Assembly (NCBI GenBank): GCA_029245865.1
Contig: JAQWOM010000023.1
Location: 83,344 to 147,343, forward strand
DNA length: 64,000 nt
Direction of reading: 5' to 3'
DNA from: Planctomycetota bacterium
GTDB taxonomy: Bacteria; Planctomycetota; B15-G4
Position 1 is the stretch's first letter; each line of letters starts with the position of its first letter. Under the pieces are notes generated by a model, which was not told the DNA's origin, did no database searches, and worked only from the letters and a program-made list of their open reading frames with translations. Of the stretch, positions 47,292 to 56,146 are shown piece after piece. A program made the translations under genes and the position numbers.

Positions 47292-47696
47292 CTACTTGAC
47301 CTCGACGCTTGCTCCGACCTCTTCCAACTCGCCCTTGACCTTCTCGGCGTCCTCCTTGCTGACACCCTCTTTGACAGCCTTCGGCGCGCTCTCGACGAGC
47401 TCCTTGGCTTCCTTGAGGCCGAGACCGGTGATTCCGCGAACGGCCTTGATCACCTGGATCTTCTTGTCACCGGCTCCCGTGAGGACGACGTCGAAGGCAG
47501 TCTTCTCCTCCGCCGCACCACCGCCATCACCAGCAGCGGCCGCCATCATGACAGCGCCACCAGATGCGGGCTCGATGCCGTAGGTGTCTTTGAGGTAGTC
47601 GGAGAGTTGCTGTGCGTCGAGAAGACTCAGCGCGACAATCTTGTCGCCCAGATCCTTGATCTCTGCCTTGAACTCGATGGTTGCTTCTTCGGTCAT
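47292..47696 (-). CDS. rplL: 50S ribosomal protein L7/L12
   Basis: Multi-copy stalk protein that recruits translation GTPases. The 134 residues have an N-terminal dimer helix, an Ala/Gly hinge ([14 protein letters not shown]) and the C-terminal domain [33 protein letters not shown] interrupted only at variable sites. Two AGGAG copies lie just upstream, the farther at the proper eight-base distance. The 93-base gap from rplJ holds two small hairpins. Confidence 0.98.
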   Translation of the reverse strand: MTEEATIEFKAEIKDLGDKIVALSLLDAQQLSDYLKDTYGIEPASGGAVMMAAAAGDGGGAAEEKTAFDVVLTGAGDKKIQVIKAVRGITGLGLKEAKELVESAPKAVKEGVSKEDAEKVKGELEEVGASVEVK

Positions 47697-47789
47697 GCTC
47701 CTGGCTCCTGGTCGGGCTCCATAGCCCTTTACGGGATGTTCGGGCCATCAGCCCGCTTCAGATGAATGAGGTTTCGATTGAATGGTGTG

Positions 47790-48341
47790 CTATTCGCCGC
47801 CGCTCTCGAGCTTTTCGATATGGCCCTTGATGGCGCCCGCGAGACGCGAGCCCCCGGCAACAAGTTGGCCGGACAACGTGGCGCCCGGCGAAAGAATCTG
47901 TCCAAGGAGCTTCGAGTGAAGCTCCGCTTTGGTCGGTAGCTTGGCGAGCGCGGTGGCCTGCGCAGGGTCGAGAACCTCGCCGTCCATGATGCCGCCCTTG
48001 ACGGCAGGAAGCTCGTGGCCACTCTGCTTGCGCCAGGCTTCCACCACGCGCGCCGCAGCGATTGCCACGCCCTCTACGTCGGCATCTTCCTGACGCATGA
48101 TCAGCGCGGAGGAACCCTCAAAAAGCGGTTCGATTCCGGCGAGACCCTGTGACTCGAGCGTGCGACGGGCCAGCGAGCCCTTCACGACGCACAGGCTCAG
48201 GTGCTCCTTGTCGAGCATGCCCCTGAACTCATTGACCTCTTCAACACTCAGGCCAATGGGCTGCACAAGCAAAACATCGAGCTCACCGCCCAGGCGGCGC
48301 TCGTATTCGCTTGCGATCGACTTATTGACAATGTTTGGCAT
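47790..48341 (-). CDS. rplJ: 50S ribosomal protein L10
   Basis: Stalk base protein that anchors L12 dimers and autoregulates in other bacteria. The product has 183 residues starting MPNIVNKSIASEYERR, with FRGMLDKEHLSLCVVKGSLARRTLE and the C-terminal helix. The start at 48341 is chosen because the longer frame to 48452 begins inside rplA. Sequence similarity to model L10 is moderate, as is normal for this protein, and the position between rplA and rplL makes the call firm. Confidence 0.94.
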   Translation of the reverse strand: MPNIVNKSIASEYERRLGGELDVLLVQPIGLSVEEVNEFRGMLDKEHLSLCVVKGSLARRTLESQGLAGIEPLFEGSSALIMRQEDADVEGVAIAAARVVEAWRKQSGHELPAVKGGIMDGEVLDPAQATALAKLPTKAELHSKLLGQILSPGATLSGQLVAGGSRLAGAIKGHIEKLESGGE

Positions 48342-48354
48342 CAGTTCGCTCCCG

Positions 48355-49047
48355 TCAGCTGCCCAGGTCAACGGCAACGCCGGGACCCATCGTGGTGGCC
48401 AGGAAGACCTTCTTGAGATACGTGCCCCGAGACGAAGCGGGCTTGAGTGCATTAACAGCCGTCACGAAGGCGCGCACGTTTTCGACAATCGTCTCATCTT
48501 CGAAAGAGCGCTTGCCTACCGCAGCGTGCACGGTGCCGCCGGCATCTGCGCGAAATTCGACTTTACCCGCCGTGAATTCACGCACCGCAGATTCGACATT
48601 CGGCGTGACGGTGCCCGACTTGGGAGTCGGCATCTTGCCCTGCGGCCCGAGGACTTTACCGAGCTTACCCACCTTGCCCATCATGTCCGGTGAAGCCACA
48701 GCAACGTCGAACTCGGTCCAACCATCGGCGACCTTCTTGACCAGGTCATCGGCCCCCACTTCAACTGCTCCGGCTGCCGTGGCGGCCTCTTGCTTGGCAG
48801 GGTCCTTCACGAAGGCAATCACCCGCCGGGTGCGCCCCGTTCCATGCGGCAAAGACACGGCGCCTCGCACCGATTGATCTGACTTGCGCACATCGATGCC
48901 CAGGTTGATGGCAATGTCTACGGACTCGTCAAAGCCGGTCTTTTCGGACTGCTTCAACAACGCAATCCCTTCGAGCAAGGAATAGACGGCATCCTTGTCG
49001 ACCTTGGCAGCATTTGCCTTCGTACGCTTGGTCATGTGGTTGGTCAT
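48355..49047 (-). CDS. rplA: 50S ribosomal protein L1
   Basis: Mobile stalk protein at the E site. The 230 residues include FDESVDIAINLGIDVRKSDQ, the VSLPHGTGRTRRVIAFV block and KVLGPQGKMPTPKSGTV, all signature L1. A second ATG 12 bases later (48035+ region, residue 5) is an alternative start. It sits between rplK and rplJ. Confidence 0.97.
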   Translation of the reverse strand: MTNHMTKRTKANAAKVDKDAVYSLLEGIALLKQSEKTGFDESVDIAINLGIDVRKSDQSVRGAVSLPHGTGRTRRVIAFVKDPAKQEAATAAGAVEVGADDLVKKVADGWTEFDVAVASPDMMGKVGKLGKVLGPQGKMPTPKSGTVTPNVESAVREFTAGKVEFRADAGGTVHAAVGKRSFEDETIVENVRAFVTAVNALKPASSRGTYLKKVFLATTMGPGVAVDLGS

Positions 49048-49092
49048 GGCTTAGTCGCTTTGTCTCTTGATTCGTTCGGGCAGGCGGCTTGA

Positions 49093-49512
49093 TCAGCCGG
49101 ACACCTCGATACCCATGGAGCGCGCCGTGCCTTCCACCATCCGGCAGGCTGCCTCGAGGTTGCGTGCATTCAAATCGGCCATCTTGATCCCAGCGATCTC
49201 TTTCACCTGATCTTTGGTGACCTGACCGACGATCTCGAGGTGAGCATTTCCCTTGACGATGCCGGCAGCTCGCTTGAGTAGAACAGAAGCTGGCGACGTC
49301 TTGAGGACGAAGCTGAAGGAGCGGTCTTTGTAGACCGTGATCTCCACAGGAATGATCAGCCCCATCTGGTCGCGCGTTGCGTCGTTGTACTCCTTCACAA
49401 ACTGGCCGATGTTGACGCCGTGCTGGCCCAGTGCAGGACCGACAGGCGGGGCAGGCGTCGCCTGGCCGGCGGCCATTTGAAGCTTGAGGACGGACTGGAT
49501 TTCCTTAGCCAT
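49093..49512 (-). CDS. rplK: 50S ribosomal protein L11
   Basis: Binds the GTPase-associated centre rRNA. The 139 residues contain [29 protein letters not shown], with the proline-rich linker of the thiopeptide-binding site, and the C-terminal [25 protein letters not shown]. The [13 protein letters not shown] loop is intact. Confidence 0.98.
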   Translation of the reverse strand: MAKEIQSVLKLQMAAGQATPAPPVGPALGQHGVNIGQFVKEYNDATRDQMGLIIPVEITVYKDRSFSFVLKTSPASVLLKRAAGIVKGNAHLEIVGQVTKDQVKEIAGIKMADLNARNLEAACRMVEGTARSMGIEVSG

Positions 49513-49588
49513 CGCTTGAAGTCTTGATCTTGGTCGTGGGGAAGTCTGTTAGTTCGTGTTCAGTCAGGGTGTCGTACGCAAAGCCACG

Positions 49589-50161
49589 TCAGGTCTGCTC
49601 AACCTTCCAGTACTCGAGCTCGACAGGTGTCTCGCGACCAAAGATGGTCACAATCACGCGCACCATGCCCTTCATCTCGTTCACTTCGTCGACGACCCCT
49701 GTGTAGGACTCGAAGGGTCCGTCATTGATCTTCACGCGGTCGCCAAGCTTGAAGTTGATCTTGAGCTGCGGCGTCTCCTCTGTGTCACGCATCCCGTTGA
49801 GAATGCGTTCGACCTCATGCTCGGCCATGGGCACCGGGGCGCGAGACGCACCGACGAAATCGCCGATACCTTGAGTCTCACGGATCAGGAACCAGACATT
49901 CTCGGGAATCTGCCCCTCTTCATCGAGGAACATCTCCACCATGATGTAGCCGGGATAGAGCTTGCGCTGGATCACGCGCTTACGCCCGCCCTTCATCTCC
50001 GAGATGGTCTCGGTGGGCACCAGCACAGACGGAACCTTCTCTTCGAGGCCCACGGCCTTCAGACGGCTCTCGAGCTTGTCGCGCATCTTCTTCTCAAGGT
50101 TGCTGGCAACCCGTAGGACGAACCAGTGAGACTGAGCGGCGTTTGAGGCAGATGTATCCAT
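49589..50161 (-). CDS. nusG: transcription antitermination protein NusG
   Basis: Couples RNA polymerase to ribosomes and Rho. The 190 residues have the NGN domain WFVLRVASNLEKKMRDKL and LYPGYIMVEMFLDEE, and a C-terminal KOW domain with GDRVKINDGPFESYTGVVDEV. It follows secE by ten bases. Confidence 0.97.
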   Translation of the reverse strand: MDTSASNAAQSHWFVLRVASNLEKKMRDKLESRLKAVGLEEKVPSVLVPTETISEMKGGRKRVIQRKLYPGYIMVEMFLDEEGQIPENVWFLIRETQGIGDFVGASRAPVPMAEHEVERILNGMRDTEETPQLKINFKLGDRVKINDGPFESYTGVVDEVNEMKGMVRVIVTIFGRETPVELEYWKVEQT

Positions 50162-50171
50162 CAGCAGCTGT

Positions 50172-50624
50172 TCAGGAGAGGATGTTCTTCGCGACGACCT
50201 CGTTCAGGACCCAGTCCATCCCGGCCAGAATGGCCGTGAAAAACAGCATCACAACGAGAATGACAAGAGATGACGTGAATGTTTCGTTCCAGCTCGGCCA
50301 GGTGCACTTGCGCATCTCTGTTTCGGAATCGATCAAGAGATCCGCGACTTTGGGCCGGTTCAAAATCTTCATCAGCAGCATGAGGCCCGAGGCACCCACA
50401 ACGACCGCGATGACGAGCGCCCACGTGAGCGGGACACCGAGCACGGGCAAGTTGTCCTCAAGAAGCCGCGTTGCCAACCCTCCCGGCTCGGAAGCCTCGG
50501 GGTCTCCACGGAAGCTGCCAAGGAAGTAATAGAACTCGGTGCAGCCAAACACCCACAAGCTGCCCAGCAGCCAGAGGGCTGTGGTGCGTGCATAGACTCC
50601 GAGTTCTGCCTTGTACTTGGCCAT
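50172..50624 (-). CDS. secE: protein translocase subunit SecE, long form
   Basis: Clamp subunit of the SecYEG translocon. The 150 residues have three membrane segments (about 12-37, 64-86 and 118-141) instead of the single one of the short form. The conserved amphipathic helix and start of the last segment read TEMRKCTWPSWNETFTSS. An extra membrane-proximal part is known from E. coli SecE too. Confidence 0.93.
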   Translation of the reverse strand: MAKYKAELGVYARTTALWLLGSLWVFGCTEFYYFLGSFRGDPEASEPGGLATRLLEDNLPVLGVPLTWALVIAVVVGASGLMLLMKILNRPKVADLLIDSETEMRKCTWPSWNETFTSSLVILVVMLFFTAILAGMDWVLNEVVAKNILS

Positions 50625-50666
50625 ATTTCGTTCCGTCGAATGCGTCGCCGTGACTCCGAAACCCGG

Positions 50667-50742
50667 TGGCAGGCCAGGAGGGACTTGAACCCCCGACCCT
50701 CGGTTTTGGAAACCGATGCTCTACCAACTGAGCTACTGGCCT
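50667..50742 (-). tRNA. tRNA-Trp (anticodon CCA)
   Basis: A complete cloverleaf on the minus strand. The acceptor AGGCCAG pairs with CTGGCCT, the anticodon loop TTCCAAA gives CCA, the T-loop is GGTTCAAGT, and the 3' CCA is encoded. It lies between rpmG and secE, where tRNA-Trp is often found. Confidence 0.97.
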
Positions 50743-50782
50743 CCCGGTGTCACGGGCCGGCTTCAGGTCGCCGGAAAGCGAC

Positions 50783-50947
50783 CTACTTCTTGCGCTCCTT
50801 GTGAGTCGTGTGCTTGCGGTCGAACCGGCAATATTTTCTCAATTCGAGCTTCCACTGTGCCCTCGTCCGCTTACGCAGGGTGTAGTTCCTGCGCCCGCAC
50901 TCAGAGCACTCAAGGAAGACAACGATGCTACTTTTGGTCTTTGCCAT
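50783..50947 (-). CDS. rpmG: 50S ribosomal protein L33, one zinc ligand missing
   Basis: A 54-residue protein beginning MAKTKSSIVVFLECSECGRR and ending HTTHKERKK. The first zinc pair is Cys 14 and Cys 17, and Cys 40 remains, but the fourth ligand position (residue 43) is Asp: YCRFDRKHT where C+ L33 proteins have YCxxCRKHT. The gene lies between tuf and tRNA-Trp. The family assignment is sure; whether zinc is still bound is open. Confidence 0.93.
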   Translation of the reverse strand: MAKTKSSIVVFLECSECGRRNYTLRKRTRAQWKLELRKYCRFDRKHTTHKERKK

Positions 50948-51022
50948 CTGGATTCCGGCCGATTGGCTTCCAGCGGGACAGGGCCAACAGGCTCAATCCA
51001 GCTGAAGCGCTTACGGTGAGGA

Positions 51023-52231
<1,209 letters not shown>

Positions 52232-52255
52232 TTGCTTCTGATCTCCGTCTCTGAC

Positions 52256-52275
52256 GGCGCGCACTCTGGCGCGCG
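52256..52275. repeat. GC hairpin in the tuf leader
   Basis: GCGCGC pairs with GCGCGC around a six-base loop (CAGAGT on the minus strand), about 25-45 bases before the tuf start. It lies in the 5' leader between tRNA-Thr(GGT) and tuf and could be a processing or stability element. Confidence 0.4.
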
Positions 52276-52316
52276 TACTGTCAATCTATGGTTTGGTTGG
52301 TTGAGTTGATTTTGCT

Positions 52317-52370
52317 GCGTCGTTCGTTCGTTTTCGTCGTTTTCGTCGTTCGTTTTCGTCTTCGTTTTCA
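52317..52370. repeat. CGTTTT/CGTTCG short-repeat tract in the tuf leader
   Basis: The plus strand shows irregular tandem copies of CGTTCG, CGTTTT and TCGT over about 50 bases. On the transcribed minus strand this is a purine-rich tract of GACGAAAAC-like units, likely unstructured, in the leader of tuf. Similar CGTTG/CGTTCG runs appear in the tRNA spacers near 52800-52850. Confidence 0.75.
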
Positions 52371-52443
52371 GTTGTTGGCTCGCCGGATGGCGATGCAGTC
52401 AGTTTTCTATTTTCTATCCGTTTGCAAGGTTCCTACAGGTTCG

Positions 52444-52518
52444 TGGAGCTGCTGATGGGATTCGAACCCATGACCTCGTCCTTACCAAGGACGTGCTCTA
52501 CCCCTGAGCCACAGCAGC
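52444..52518 (-). tRNA. tRNA-Thr (anticodon GGT)
   Basis: Complete cloverleaf: acceptor GCTGCTG with CAGCAGC, anticodon loop TTGGTAA giving GGT, T-loop GGTTCGAAT, encoded CCA end. It is the last of four tRNA genes ahead of tuf. Confidence 0.97.
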
Positions 52519-52667
52519 TTCTGTCATGTGCTCTTGCCTCGACTCGGCCGCTGCTTGCTGCTGCGCTTGGTGTTCGCATGGTTCTTGGCGTCGTTGGCAT
52601 CGTTCGGTTTGGGAGTAAAAGGGCGGTTTGTGGTTCTGGCTCGCGGACACGCCGCTTGGTGAAGCAA

Positions 52668-52741
52668 TGGAGCGGGTGATGGGAATCGAACCCACGCAAC
52701 CAGCTTGGAAGGCTGGGGCTCTACCACTGAGCTACACCCGC
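52668..52741 (-). tRNA. tRNA-Gly (anticodon TCC)
   Basis: Complete cloverleaf: acceptor GCGGGTG with CACCCGC, anticodon loop CTTCCAA giving TCC, T-loop GGTTCGATT, encoded CCA end. Confidence 0.97.
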
Positions 52742-52886
52742 AACGGTCGTATGGGTCGGCATGTCTCGGTAACGCGTCTCTTCTTACTCGGCCTCCTGTC
52801 CTCTAGGTCACTCTTGCTGTTCTGTTCGTTGTGTCGTTGTGTCGTTCGGGGGGCTGTCAATCGCGATGCGGGCTTGAGGACGCTTA

Positions 52887-52971
52887 TGGTGGGGGAAGTA
52901 GGATTCGAACCTACGTAGGCAAAGCCAACGGGTTTACAGCCCGTCCCCATTAACCACTCGGGCATTCCCCC
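52887..52971 (-). tRNA. tRNA-Tyr (anticodon GTA)
   Basis: Class II cloverleaf with long variable arm: acceptor GGGGGAA with TTCCCCC, anticodon loop CTGTAAA giving GTA, T-loop GGTTCGAAT, encoded CCA end. Confidence 0.97.
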
Positions 52972-53026
52972 ATGTATGGGTGACTCTCTCGGCTGACTCG
53001 TGCTGCAGGACCCCGATTCGCGCAAT

Positions 53027-53102
<76 letters not shown>

Positions 53103-53150
53103 GCGGGGGCGCGCCCGACGCGCAAATTCCGCGCACCGAGAAAGCTGGGG

Positions 53151-53179
53151 ATCCTAGCTGGGCCGTGTGGGTGAGTCAA
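53151..53179 (-). promoter_or_regulatory. promoter of the tRNA-tuf-ribosomal cluster
   Basis: On the minus strand TTGACT (53174-53179) and TAGGAT (53151-53156) are separated by exactly 17 bases. The predicted start lies about 40 bases before tRNA-Thr(TGT), with a GC-rich stretch after the -10 as in stringently controlled stable-RNA promoters. The -35 box overlaps the stop codon of the receiver-protein gene. Confidence 0.7.
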
Positions 53180-53760
53180 CACCTGCCAAAGTGGGACTCG
53201 GACCCGTTTTCGCCGGCGGCTTCACAAGCCCCAGCCGACCCGGACTCGGCCTGCCGCCCCCCCTCTCTTGAACCCGCCCGCGGCCCTGCTTCAGGGCCAC
53301 CGGGAGAGGCTGGCGCAGGGCTTCTGGCTGCCCCTTCCCCCTCCTGGCTGGAATTCGTGGGGCCCTCCAGGCCTCTCCCGCTGGCCGAGCGCACGTCGAG
53401 AATCAACTCCTTGAGCTCGAAGGGCTTGCGAATCATCCCTGCAACGGCCGGTTCACAGCAGATTTCGTCGACCACCCCCGGTTCCAGAAAGGCGCTCATG
53501 ACGAGAAAGGCCGACCGCACGCCCTCTGCATCGAGCCTCCGCACCAGCTCCAACCCGTTGACGTCGGGCATCGTGTAATCGGTGAGCACGACCCCACAGG
53601 GCTGACGCCCCAAGATCTCACACGCTTCGGCTGCATCATGGGCATGCCCCACGACCAGCCCTTCCCGCTCCAGCATCACCCGGACGAGCCGCGCCACGGC
53701 CGGATCGTCATCCACCACAAGAACATCGAGCCGTTCTGCGACGAGGGGAGGCTGTCTCAC
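53176..53760 (-). CDS. orphan single-domain response regulator
   Basis: A 194-residue receiver protein, numbered from the GTG at 53760. The domain shows VLVVDDDPAV (Asp 17, Asp 18), phospho-acceptor Asp 61 in VVLTDYTMPDVNG, the switch Ser in VMSAF and Lys 112 in MIRKPFEL. After residue about 125 comes a Gly/Ala/Pro/Glu-rich disordered tail with no output domain. The start is uncertain: a TTG at 53823 would add a stretch unlike a receiver N-terminus. No kinase gene is adjacent. It may work as a phosphate-dependent partner protein. Confidence 0.85.
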   Translation of the reverse strand: MRQPPLVAERLDVLVVDDDPAVARLVRVMLEREGLVVGHAHDAAEACEILGRQPCGVVLTDYTMPDVNGLELVRRLDAEGVRSAFLVMSAFLEPGVVDEICCEPAVAGMIRKPFELKELILDVRSASGRGLEGPTNSSQEGEGAARSPAPASPGGPEAGPRAGSREGGRQAESGSAGACEAAGENGSESHFGRC

Positions 53761-53897
53761 GGAGCCATAACACCACGGCCGAGGCCTCGAATCCACCGAA
53801 CAGCCCTGCCTCAGCGGCCACAATCCGACTCAAACGCCCCCTCTCCCCGAGCGGGCTGCCTGATAGGATGCGCCGCCCCCAACCGCAGGAGTGAGCG

Positions 53898-55049
53898 ATG
53901 AGATTCGGAACCACGGCCGTCCACGCCGGTCAGAGCCCCGACCCCACAACCGGCGCCATCATGACGCCCCTCTTCTGCTCGTCGACCTATGTGCAGGAGT
54001 ATCCGGCCGTGGTCAAGGACGGCTATGACTACTCCCGGGGCAAGAATCCCACCCGAACAGCACTCGAATCCAACCTCGCAGCCCTCGAAGGAGCCCGGCA
54101 TGGCGTGGCTTTCGCCAGTGGACTGGCCGCCATTCATGCCGTCGCGACGGCCGCGGTGTCGCCAGGCGATCGCATCCTTTGTGGAAACGACCTCTACGGC
54201 GGCACTCTGAGGCTGTTCCGCCGGCTCTTCGAACCACAGGGCATCGAGATCTCCGTCATCGACACCAGCAATCTGTCTGCGGTGGAAGAAGCCCTGAAAC
54301 AGGCTCCTGTAAGCCTGGTCTGGCTAGAAACCCCCACCAATCCCCTGCTCCGCATCACCGACCTGGCGGCTGTCTGCAAGCTGGCCCACGAAGCGGGCGC
54401 ACGCGTGGCTTGCGACAACACCTTCGCTACGCCCTACCTCCAGAACCCTCTGGCATTGGGGTGCGACTTCGCCGTGCACAGTGCAACGAAGTACCTCGGT
54501 GGCCATAGCGATGTCATCAGCGGTGCCATCATGCTGAATGATGATGCGCTGGCCGAAAAGCTGCACTTCGTCCAGATGGCGGTCGGTGCAGTGCCTGGCC
54601 CTATGGACTGCTTTCTCGTCCTGCGCGGCATCAAGACCCTCCACATCCGTATGGAACGTCACTGCGCCAATGCCAAGCGCGTCGCCGAATACCTGGCAGG
54701 GCATGCCCGGGTGAGCAAGGTCCACTACCCGGGGCTGGCTTCCCACGCCGGGCACGAGGTCGCTGCTCGCCAGATGTCAGATTTCGGAGGCATGATCTCC
54801 TTCGTGCTCAAAGGTTCGGTCGAAGACGGCATGAAATTCACCACCAAGACAAAGCTCTTCGCCCTGGCGGAAAGCCTCGGTGGCGTGGAATCACTCATCG
54901 AGCACCCACCCTCCATGACCCACGCTTCGATACCAGCCGAAGAACGTCGCGCCTCTGGGCTGGACGATGGACTCATCCGGCTCTCTGTCGGAATCGAAGA
55001 CATCGACGATCTCATCCAAGACCTCGAACAGGCTTTCGCTCAGGTCTGA
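53898..55049 (+). CDS. PLP-dependent trans-sulfuration enzyme (cystathionine gamma-synthase/lyase family)
   Basis: A 383-residue Cys/Met-metabolism PLP enzyme. It begins MRFGTTAVHAGQSPDPTTGA, contains YSRGKNPTRTALE and ETPTNPLLRITDLA, and the cofactor Lys 198 in HSATKYLGGHSDV. The family includes cystathionine gamma-synthase, gamma-lyase and beta-lyase, which cannot be separated with confidence by eye. An AGGAG lies seven bases before the ATG, and a TAGGAT at 53874-53879 could be a -10 box. Divergent from the receiver gene. Confidence 0.92.
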   Translation: MRFGTTAVHAGQSPDPTTGAIMTPLFCSSTYVQEYPAVVKDGYDYSRGKNPTRTALESNLAALEGARHGVAFASGLAAIHAVATAAVSPGDRILCGNDLYGGTLRLFRRLFEPQGIEISVIDTSNLSAVEEALKQAPVSLVWLETPTNPLLRITDLAAVCKLAHEAGARVACDNTFATPYLQNPLALGCDFAVHSATKYLGGHSDVISGAIMLNDDALAEKLHFVQMAVGAVPGPMDCFLVLRGIKTLHIRMERHCANAKRVAEYLAGHARVSKVHYPGLASHAGHEVAARQMSDFGGMISFVLKGSVEDGMKFTTKTKLFALAESLGGVESLIEHPPSMTHASIPAEERRASGLDDGLIRLSVGIEDIDDLIQDLEQAFAQV

Positions 55050-55102
55050 GGAGAGGGTCCCGCTCGCTTCAGAGGTCCGGCTGGCCTGCGGTCACGGACT
55101 TC

Positions 55103-55531
55103 CTACAGATCGCCGCCGCCCTCATCATCCTCATGGCCCGGCCGCGTGGATGGCGCGGGGACTTTCTCCCGCATCACCCGGCCCACCTTGAACTTCACGA
55201 CCCTCTTGGAGGGGACGTCTACCTTCTCAAGGGTGCGGGGGTTCTGCGCTCGCCGCGCGCGCCGCGTCCGCACCTCGAAGACGCCAAAATCTCGGAACTC
55301 AAGGCGGTTCCCGCGACTCAACTCCGCGATGATTTCATCGAGGAACATCTGAATGATTGTCTTCGTCACAACCTTCGTCTCACCGGTCCGCTCAGCGATG
55401 CGATTGACGAGGTCCTTCTTCGTGACCGTGACGCCATTGTCGTCGTTCGAGTCACCACGGGACGCTGTGGGAAGATCGGAAGAGTGAACCAAGGGATTCC
55501 TCAAGAATAGGGAAAGGGCTTGCCTGCCCAT
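55103..55531 (-). CDS. HU/IHF-like DNA-binding protein with extended ends
   Basis: A 142-residue histone-like protein. The DNABII fold spans about residues 34-125: VTKKDLVNRIAERTG, IIAELSRGNRLEFRDFGVFEV and the arm RRARRAQNPRTLEK, with Pro at the arm tip. The ATG at 55531 has a GGAGG eight bases upstream, so about 33 residues precede the fold. The C-terminus is Pro/Asp/Glu rich. The arm and start favour an IHF-alpha-like assignment, but a partner subunit is not in the window, so a homodimeric HU-like role is possible. Confidence 0.85.
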   Translation of the reverse strand: MGRQALSLFLRNPLVHSSDLPTASRGDSNDDNGVTVTKKDLVNRIAERTGETKVVTKTIIQMFLDEIIAELSRGNRLEFRDFGVFEVRTRRARRAQNPRTLEKVDVPSKRVVKFKVGRVMREKVPAPSTRPGHEDDEGGGDL

Positions 55532-55636
55532 CGCAGACGCCTCCTTGCACCAGCCATCGCCCGAGCCCCCCTCTTTCAACCAAGCATGCCGTGAATCAAT
55601 GTGGCCCTGGCCAGCGAGCACCCCGACGGACAAACC

Positions 55637-55664
55637 ACTCTAGCAGTGGTCAAACCCTTGTCAA
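55637..55664 (-). promoter_or_regulatory. promoter of the HU/IHF-like gene
   Basis: On the minus strand a perfect TTGACA (55659-55664) and TAGAGT (55637-55642) are 16 bases apart, directly after the dtd stop. A palindrome ACCACT-n5-AGTGGT at 55634-55650 overlaps the -10 box, so a repressor could act there. Confidence 0.65.
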
Positions 55665-55672
55665 GAAAGCGG

Positions 55673-56146
55673 TTAGGAGCCCCCCTCGGCCTCCTGTGGC
55701 GCTCGACTCCGAGAGTCGAGAAGCAACGTAAACGGGCCTTCATTGCAGATTGAGACATCCATCTCAGCGCCAAAGCGCCCATGCGCCGTGGACACACCTC
55801 GTTCTTGCAGGCGTTCTTCCAGGAGTTGCACGAGCCGGCGGGCCTCTTCGGGGGGTGCTGCACGGGTAAACCCCGGGCGACGTCCACGGCGCCAATCCGC
55901 AGCCAGCGTGAACTGCGAAACGACCAGCGCCTCGCCCTGAACATCGAGCAGGGAGTCGTTTGTGCGCCCCTCGCCGTCCGCAAACATCCGAAGATCTGCA
56001 ATCTTGTCTGCGAGCCAAACAACCTCTGCGTCGGTGTCCTGCTGAACCGCACAGGCGAGCAGGCACAAGCCGTGCCCAATCTGCCCGACGACCTCCCCGT
56101 CCACTTTCACAGAGGCCTCGCGGACGCGTTGCGCGACGACGATCAC
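55673..56146 (-). CDS. dtd: D-aminoacyl-tRNA deacylase
   Basis: Hydrolyses D-amino acids (and glycine) misattached to tRNA. The 157 residues contain the two signature motifs SQFTL and NEGPFT, the latter of the NxGPxT type, plus MIVVAQRVREASVKVDGEVVG at the start broken at variable sites. It overlaps trpS by 4 bases, so the two are likely cotranscribed. Confidence 0.96.
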   Translation of the reverse strand: MIVVAQRVREASVKVDGEVVGQIGHGLCLLACAVQQDTDAEVVWLADKIADLRMFADGEGRTNDSLLDVQGEALVVSQFTLAADWRRGRRPGFTRAAPPEEARRLVQLLEERLQERGVSTAHGRFGAEMDVSICNEGPFTLLLDSRSRAPQEAEGGS

